DNA of 7,970 bases from Actinomycetes bacterium (GTDB lineage Bacteria > Actinomycetota > Thermoleophilia > Solirubrobacterales > Solirubrobacteraceae): the NCBI GenBank assembly GCA_023404805.1, contig JAEYAL010000164.1, positions 1-7,970 of the forward strand, written 5' to 3'. Position 1 is the stretch's first letter; every line of letters starts with the position of its first letter. The translations under genes were made by a program, and so were the position numbers. Below are positions 5,058-7,970 of the stretch, piece after piece. The notes beneath the pieces are model-generated. The model saw only the letters and a program-made list of their open reading frames with translations, was not told the DNA's origin and searched no databases.

Positions 5058-5708
5058 ATGACTCTCCGCACCACCACCCGGCGCGTCGCCGCGGCTCTCC
5101 TCATCGCCGCCGCCGGGACCTCCCTCGCCGCTTGTGGCGACGACGAGAAGACGGCCTCGTCCACGACGCCTGCCGTCAAAGTCGAAGGCATCGCCGTCGG
5201 CAACGCCGAAGACCTGAAGAAGAAGCCCGCGATCGACATCCCGGATGTCCTGCCGCCCACCGGCGACAAGATCATCAAGAAGGACATCGTCGTCGGCACC
5301 GGCCCGACCGTGAAGAAGGGCGACGAGCTCACCGCGCGCTACGTCGGCGTGGCCTGGTCGGGCAACAAGCAGTTCGACGCCAGCTGGGACCGGCCCGAGA
5401 AGGCCATCCCGTTCACTCTCGCCCAGGGTTCCGTCATCGACGGCTGGACCGAAGGCCTCCCGGGCATGAAGGTCGGCGGCCGCCGCCTGCTGATCGTCCC
5501 GCCCGCGAAGGGCTACGGCGACCAGGGCCAGGGCACCGACATCCCCGGTGGCGAGACGCTGGTGTTCATCGTCGACGCCGAGAAGACGAAGAAGGGCGCG
5601 CCGGTCTCCGCTGCTGGCGGTGCTGGTGCCGCGGGTGGCGCCGACGCCGCGACCCAGGCCCAGATCCAGCAGGCGCTGGAGCAGGCCCAGGCGCAGGGCG
5701 GCCAGTAG
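5058..5708 (+). CDS. FKBP-type peptidyl-prolyl cis-trans isomerase, predicted lipoprotein
   Basis: The product has 216 residues. ATG 5058 is preferred over GTG 5016 because it gives a clean lipoprotein signal: MTLRTTTRRV, a hydrophobic AAALLIAAAGTS, and a lipobox LAAC with Cys26. The mature protein would be anchored by lipid on the outer face of the membrane. A linker of about 40 residues precedes the FKBP domain (about 71-176). Recognisable FKBP positions are LTARYVGVAW, QFDASW, the PFTL strand with Phe119, VIDGWTEGLPGMKVGGRR (126-143), LIVPPAKGYGDQG and IPGGETLVFIVD (162-173). Tyr95, Phe106, Asp107, Phe119, Val126, Ile127, Trp130 and Tyr153 correspond to the usual active-site pocket. The protein should speed prolyl isomerisation during folding of exported proteins. 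The last 35 or so residues form an unusual Ala/Gly/Gln-rich tail (TQAQIQQALEQAQAQGGQ). It is flanked by tRNA-Thr upstream and strong terminators downstream, so it is probably monocistronic. Confidence 0.93.
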   Translation: MTLRTTTRRVAAALLIAAAGTSLAACGDDEKTASSTTPAVKVEGIAVGNAEDLKKKPAIDIPDVLPPTGDKIIKKDIVVGTGPTVKKGDELTARYVGVAWSGNKQFDASWDRPEKAIPFTLAQGSVIDGWTEGLPGMKVGGRRLLIVPPAKGYGDQGQGTDIPGGETLVFIVDAEKTKKGAPVSAAGGAGAAGGADAATQAQIQQALEQAQAQGGQ

Positions 5709-5725
5709 GCCACACCTTCCGCAGA

Positions 5726-5748
5726 CGGCCCGGCTGCCCGCCGGGCCG
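5726..5748 (+). terminator. First hairpin after the FKBP gene
   Basis: CGGCCCGGC (5726-5734) and GCCGGGCCG (5740-5748) form a perfect 9-bp stem with a TGCCC loop, starting 17 nt after the stop. No T-run follows. Confidence 0.6.
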
Positions 5749-5763
5749 CCGCCTCGGCACAGA

Positions 5764-5806
5764 GAAGGGGCCGCCCCGGGGACTGACTTCCCGGGGCGGC
5801 CCCTTC
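5764..5806. terminator. Second, very long hairpin; likely bidirectional terminator
   Basis: GAAGGGGCCGCCCCGGG (5764-5780) and CCCGGGGCGGCCCCTTC (5790-5806) are perfectly complementary over 17 bp with a 9-nt loop. GCCGTTTGA follows on the plus side. Lying between the convergent FKBP and sigH stops, it can end transcripts arriving from either direction. Confidence 0.85.
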
Positions 5807-5819
5807 GCCGTTTGATCGG

Positions 5820-5862
5820 TGCACCGCGGCGCGGCAGCCCTCCCAAGGCCACCGCCGGTGCA
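5820..5862 (-). terminator. Weaker stem just after the sigH stop
   Basis: TGCACCG (5820-5826) and CGGTGCA (5856-5862) are complementary over 7 bp around a 29-nt GC-rich loop. It begins 9 nt past the sigH stop on the minus strand. The loop is long, so the role is doubtful. Confidence 0.25.
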
Positions 5863-5870
5863 GATGCGGG

Positions 5871-6530
5871 CTAGGACCCGAAGGCGAGGCCTTCTTCGCG
5901 CTCGCGCAGGTGCGTCTGCACCTTGCGCTTGACGCGCTGCAGAGCGTTGTCGATGGCCTTCGGCGGGCAGCCGACGCGCTCGCCGATCTCCTCGTAGGAG
6001 CGGCCGTCGAGGTAGAGCGCCAGGGCGCGGCTCTCAAGCTCGCTGAGCTTGCTGGAGAGGCAGCCGACGAGCGCGCCGAGCTCCTCCGCCGAAACGGCCT
6101 TGGAGGCCGGATCGAGCGTCGCGGGCCCCGGGAGCATCTCCTCGAGCGTCGGCTCGTTCTCCATCGCGCTGGCTGCGGTGCGCGAGAACGAGACGTAGCC
6201 GTTGAGCGGCTTGTGCTTGTTGCGGGTGGAGGTCTTCACCGCGGTGATGATCTGGCGCGTGATGCAGAGCTCCGCGAAGTTGCGGAACGAGCTCTCGCGG
6301 TCCGGGCGGAAGTCGCGCACGGCCTTGTAGAGGCCGACGAGACCCTCCTGGATGAGGTCGTCGTGGTCGCCGCCGACGAGGAAGTACGACGACGCCTTCA
6401 TGCGGACGAAGCCGTAGTAGCGGCGCACGATCTGGTCATGCGCGCGGCGATCGCCGTTCTTGGCCATCGCGATGAGGAACTTGTCGTCGACGCGGACGTC
6501 GCTTGAAGCACGGCGGGAGATGTGAGCCAC
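5871..6530 (-). CDS. sigH: RNA polymerase sigma factor of the SigH (sporulation sigma-H) family
   Basis: The product has 219 residues, the usual size for this family. Sigma region 2 (about 27-110) contains YYGFVRMKASSYFLVGGD, DDLIQEGLVGLYKAVRDF (57-74, core binding) and SFRNFAELCITRQIITAVKT (81-100, -10 recognition). Region 4 (about 150-208) contains LYLDGRSYEEIGERVG and KAIDNALQRVKRKVQTHL, the -35 helix-turn-helix. From memory the resemblance to Bacillus sigma-H is close, particularly the strings AELCITRQIITA, LYLDGRSY and IDNALQRVKRK. Region 3 is absent, replaced by a short linker (about 111-148) rich in Glu and Pro. GTG 6530 is the only start before an in-frame TGA 6 nt upstream; ATG at codon 22 would remove conserved residues. 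No Shine-Dalgarno is seen. In non-sporulating actinobacteria this factor is a general alternative sigma next to rlmB. No anti-sigma gene adjoins it. Confidence 0.93.
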   Translation of the reverse strand: MAHISRRASSDVRVDDKFLIAMAKNGDRRAHDQIVRRYYGFVRMKASSYFLVGGDHDDLIQEGLVGLYKAVRDFRPDRESSFRNFAELCITRQIITAVKTSTRNKHKPLNGYVSFSRTAASAMENEPTLEEMLPGPATLDPASKAVSAEELGALVGCLSSKLSELESRALALYLDGRSYEEIGERVGCPPKAIDNALQRVKRKVQTHLREREEGLAFGS

Positions 6531-6642
6531 GGGTCAGTCTTTCGATCGGCCATGGGTGGGCCGATGTCGGGGAGCTGATCCGGATGACAGTCCCCTCCCA
6601 GGGTGCCAACCAAATCGAGTTCGGTGTGAGTTTTGTGCGGGC

Positions 6643-6679
6643 TCGACCTTAGGTCGACCCCTCAGCCTCAAGATCGACC
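6643..6679. promoter_or_regulatory. Three TCGACC motifs upstream of sigH, candidate operator
   Basis: TCGACC occurs at 6643-6648, 6654-6659 and 6674-6679, with starts 11 and 20 bp apart, close to one and two helical turns. The middle copy is inside the palindrome GGTCGACC. The cluster is 113-149 bp upstream of the sigH start codon, where an activator or repressor site would be expected. No known regulator is assigned. Confidence 0.3.
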
Positions 6680-6686
6680 TGAGGCT
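6664..6686. repeat. 7-bp inverted repeat upstream of sigH
   Basis: AGCCTCA (6664-6670) and TGAGGCT (6680-6686) are perfect inverted arms around a 9-bp spacer that contains the third TCGACC copy. It could be a dyad operator or an RNA stem. Confidence 0.4.
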
Positions 6687-6731
6687 CGTTGGGTCGCAAC
6701 CTAGCCGCAAGAAAGCCTGCATGTCAAGCAA

Positions 6732-6764
6732 TTCGCGCACGAAGGCTTGCAGCCCTTGCGCGAA
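6732..6764. repeat. Inverted repeat, two-part stem
   Basis: TTCGCGCA (6732-6739) pairs with TGCGCGAA (6757-6764). Inside them GGCT (6744-6747) pairs with AGCC (6751-6754) around TGC. The result is an 8-bp outer and 4-bp inner stem separated by an internal loop, more like a folded RNA than a terminator. Confidence 0.4.
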
Positions 6765-6985
6765 CCCTCAGGGAGCCTCACCGCAAGTCACCGATCCAGC
6801 CTCATGGACAGCGCCTCAGCCAGGGCGGAAATGTCCAGCGTTCTCGGGCGTTCGCGTTGCCACGCTCCGCTGCTGACTGGGCTTCCGGCGTGATGCGACG
6901 CGCTTGCAAACCGGCGCGTGGGTCACACGCGGTCAGCCGCAACGCTGCGTCGGCTGCGAGCGGGGACAGCCACGCGCAACCGAAT

Positions 6986-7016
6986 GAGGAGTTCGCCGCC
7001 TCAGGCGCAACTCCTC
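6986..7016. repeat. 12-bp inverted repeat with one bulge
   Basis: GAGGAGTTCGCC (6986-6997) pairs with GGCG (7004-7007) and AACTCCTC (7009-7016) through one bulged C at 7008. The loop is GCCTCA. Confidence 0.5.
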
Positions 7017-7023
7017 CTCAGGA

Positions 7024-7041
7024 CGCGAACAGGCGTTCGCG
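7024..7041. repeat. 7-bp inverted repeat with 4-nt loop
   Basis: CGCGAAC (7024-7030) and GTTCGCG (7035-7041) are perfect arms around AGGC, only 7 nt after the preceding hairpin. Confidence 0.5.
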
Positions 7042-7077
7042 ATCGCTGGAGTACCCAGACCAACCCAGTTCCACGCC

Positions 7078-7108
7078 GCAGGTATGCAGCGCCACGCTGC
7101 AAACCTGC
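7078..7108. repeat. 31-nt near-perfect hairpin
   Basis: GCAGGT (7078-7083), A, TGCAGCG (7085-7091) pair with CGCTGCA (7095-7101), A, ACCTGC (7103-7108). That is 13 pairs with one A-A mismatch and a CCA loop. It is among the most stable structures in the gap and is not positioned as a simple gene terminator. Confidence 0.55.
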
Positions 7109-7128
7109 AGACGCCGACGCGCCACAAC

Positions 7129-7161
7129 GCCCGCCTCAGCCAGACGCGCGCGGAGGCGGGC
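7129..7161 (-). terminator. Hairpin after rlmB, probable terminator
   Basis: GCCCGCCTC (7129-7137) and GAGGCGGGC (7153-7161) form a perfect 9-bp stem with a 15-nt loop. On the minus strand it begins 5 nt after the rlmB stop and is followed by GTTGTGG. It suggests that rlmB and sigH are mostly separate transcripts. Confidence 0.55.
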
Positions 7162-7165
7162 TAGC

Positions 7166-7970
7166 TCAGGAGCGCTGCGCCGTGAAGGCGGCGTACATGA
7201 GGACCGCGGCGGCGGCGCTCACGTTGAGCGAGTCGACCTGGCCGACCATCGGCAGCGACACGAGGCCGTCGCAGTTCGAGGCGACGCGGGGGCGCAGCCC
7301 CTTCCCTTCGCCACCGAGGACGAAGACGACAGTGCCCGTCAGGTCGAGGTCGCCGACGGGGGTGCCGTCCATCGCGGCGCCGTAGCTCCAGGCGCCGGCG
7401 TTGCGGAACGCCTCGAGGGTGTCGGAGAGGTTCACGACCTCTGCGACCTTGAGGTGCTCGATGGCGCCCGCGGAGGTCTTGCAGACGGTGCCGGTGACGC
7501 GCGCCGAGCGGCGCTCGGGGAGCACGAGGCCGAGCGCGCCCGTGGCTTCGGCGGTGCGGGCGATCGCGCCGACGTTGCGCGGGTCGGTGATCTCGTCGAG
7601 CACGATGACGACCCCGGGCTTGCCGAGGAGCTCGCTGAGCGGCACGTACGGGTAGCCGTCGCACTCGGCGACCACGCCTTGGTGGTCGTAGGTGCCAGCG
7701 AGGTCGGCGAGGCGGTCAGAGCTGGAGACCGAGACGGGCGCGCCGGCCAGCCAGTCGGCACCCGCGACCTGCTCGGTCGCGTAGATCATGTGCACCGCGC
7801 GGCGCTTGGCCCGCAGCAGCTCGCGGACGGGGTTGCGGCCGTAGACGAGGCGGTCGTTCGGCGCCGGGGACTCGTCGCGGCCGCGCTGCGGTCTGCCGCC
7901 GGTCCGGCCTCCGATCGGCCCAGGGCCGCGGTCGAGGCGGTCGCGGTCGCCGCGGCGCGGACCGCTGCCA
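7166..7970 (-). CDS. rlmB: 23S rRNA 2'-O-ribose methyltransferase RlmB (TrmH/SpoU family), 5' end beyond the window
   Basis: There are 267 visible residues; the frame stays open to the right edge, so the true start is outside. A start at 7795 would cut off the conserved LVYGRNPVRELLRAKRRAV that begins the substrate-binding domain. Before it lies a Gly/Arg/Asp/Pro-rich extension (DRDRLDRGPGPIGGRTGG), typical of actinobacterial RlmB and probably RNA-binding. The three SPOUT knot motifs are present: VLDEITDPRNVGAIARTAEA (coded about 7548-7607), VVFVLGGEGKGLRPRV and VSLPMVGQVDSLNVSAAAA. The Asn and Arg of motif 1, Glu of motif 2 and Ser/Asn of motif 3 are all kept. By family it uses S-adenosylmethionine to methylate the ribose of a 23S rRNA guanosine in the peptidyl-transferase region (G2251 in E. 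coli). The rlmB-sigH order is common in actinobacteria. The exact rRNA target is inferred, but membership is secure. Confidence 0.93.
   Translation of the reverse strand, partial: GSGPRRGDRDRLDRGPGPIGGRTGGRPQRGRDESPAPNDRLVYGRNPVRELLRAKRRAVHMIYATEQVAGADWLAGAPVSVSSSDRLADLAGTYDHQGVVAECDGYPYVPLSELLGKPGVVIVLDEITDPRNVGAIARTAEATGALGLVLPERRSARVTGTVCKTSAGAIEHLKVAEVVNLSDTLEAFRNAGAWSYGAAMDGTPVGDLDLTGTVVFVLGGEGKGLRPRVASNCDGLVSLPMVGQVDSLNVSAAAAVLMYAAFTAQRS

Larger units (their letters stand above)
6531..7165. other. 635-bp gene-free region rich in hairpins
   Basis: Open frames here have non-coding composition and no recognisable domains, so I call none of them. Base content is visibly less G/C-biased than in the flanking genes. 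At least six perfect or near-perfect stem-loops of 7 bp or more occur, together with a threefold TCGACC motif near sigH and six CCTCAG hexamers. The sigH promoter must lie here unless rlmB reads through. No tRNA, tmRNA, SRP RNA or RNase P RNA signature was recognised. Confidence 0.6.

Noticed and set aside
6398..6613. Upstream ATG codons (such as MADRKTDPW) as an alternative start for sigH
   Set aside because: They are in a different frame from the sigma factor. The sigma frame has a TGA 6 nt before the GTG at 6530.
6556..6876. A 106-codon plus-strand open frame in the rlmB-sigH gap
   Set aside because: Composition is not coding-like (many Cys and Ser, no third-position G/C bias), there is no ribosome site, and it crosses several hairpins.
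6531..7165. Known structural RNAs (RNase P RNA, tmRNA, SRP RNA) or a tRNA in the gap
   Set aside because: None of their conserved core strings or a cloverleaf with a T-loop could be found on either strand.
6918..7385. A 155-codon plus-strand open frame running into rlmB
   Set aside because: Its second half is antisense to conserved rlmB codons and its first half lies in hairpin-rich non-coding DNA.
7850..7970. Repetitive CGGTCG/GCGGCC-rich DNA at the right edge as a repeat element
   Set aside because: It is explained by the Arg/Gly/Asp-rich N-terminal extension of RlmB in the continuing open frame.
1..7970. Mobile element, CRISPR array or defence system
   Set aside because: No transposase, integrase, terminal repeats, regular spacer array or defence-type domain is visible. 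The genes are housekeeping or envelope functions.

Overview
The window is GC-rich (most third codon positions are G or C) and reads as an ordinary chromosomal stretch of a high-GC actinobacterium. Several features point to the Thermoleophilia/Solirubrobacterales side of the phylum: a SigH-type sigma factor of the sporulation sigma-H family lying directly downstream of rlmB, Ala/Arg-rich secretion signals, and several start codons with no Shine-Dalgarno but a TAnnnT box 6-10 nt upstream. The placement is an inference from gene content. I see no transposase, phage gene, CRISPR array or toxin-antitoxin pair.

Left part (1-2641). The minus strand carries the start of a membrane-anchored protein that runs off the left edge, and upstream of it a secreted TIM-barrel glycosidase-like protein. 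Divergent from these is a short 3-hydroxyacyl-CoA dehydrogenase of the 3-hydroxybutyryl-CoA type. Its nucleotide-binding loop looks suited to NADP rather than NAD.

Middle (2642-4981). A 374-bp gene-free stretch holds several strong hairpins, among them a textbook terminator with no obvious gene in front of it. Then come a cobalamin-binding-protein-like member of the BtuF family without a signal peptide (plus) and, convergent to it, a rhomboid protease with an N-terminal zinc finger (minus). A tRNA-Thr(UGU) gene diverges from the rhomboid gene across only 39 bp.

Right part (4982-7970). An FKBP-type peptidyl-prolyl isomerase lipoprotein (plus) ends in two stacked terminator hairpins shared with the convergent sigH gene (minus). 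A 635-bp gene-free gap follows, with an unusually dense run of hairpins, a threefold TCGACC motif and repeated CCTCAG hexamers. The window ends inside rlmB, the 23S rRNA 2'-O-ribose methyltransferase, on the minus strand.

The genes do not form one pathway. They are housekeeping translation and transcription functions (tRNA-Thr, RlmB, SigH), envelope proteins (rhomboid, FKBP lipoprotein, secreted glycosidase, membrane-anchored partial) and CoA-ester or cofactor metabolism. The least explained material is the non-coding DNA at 2642-3015 and 6531-7165. I found no convincing new multi-gene system.
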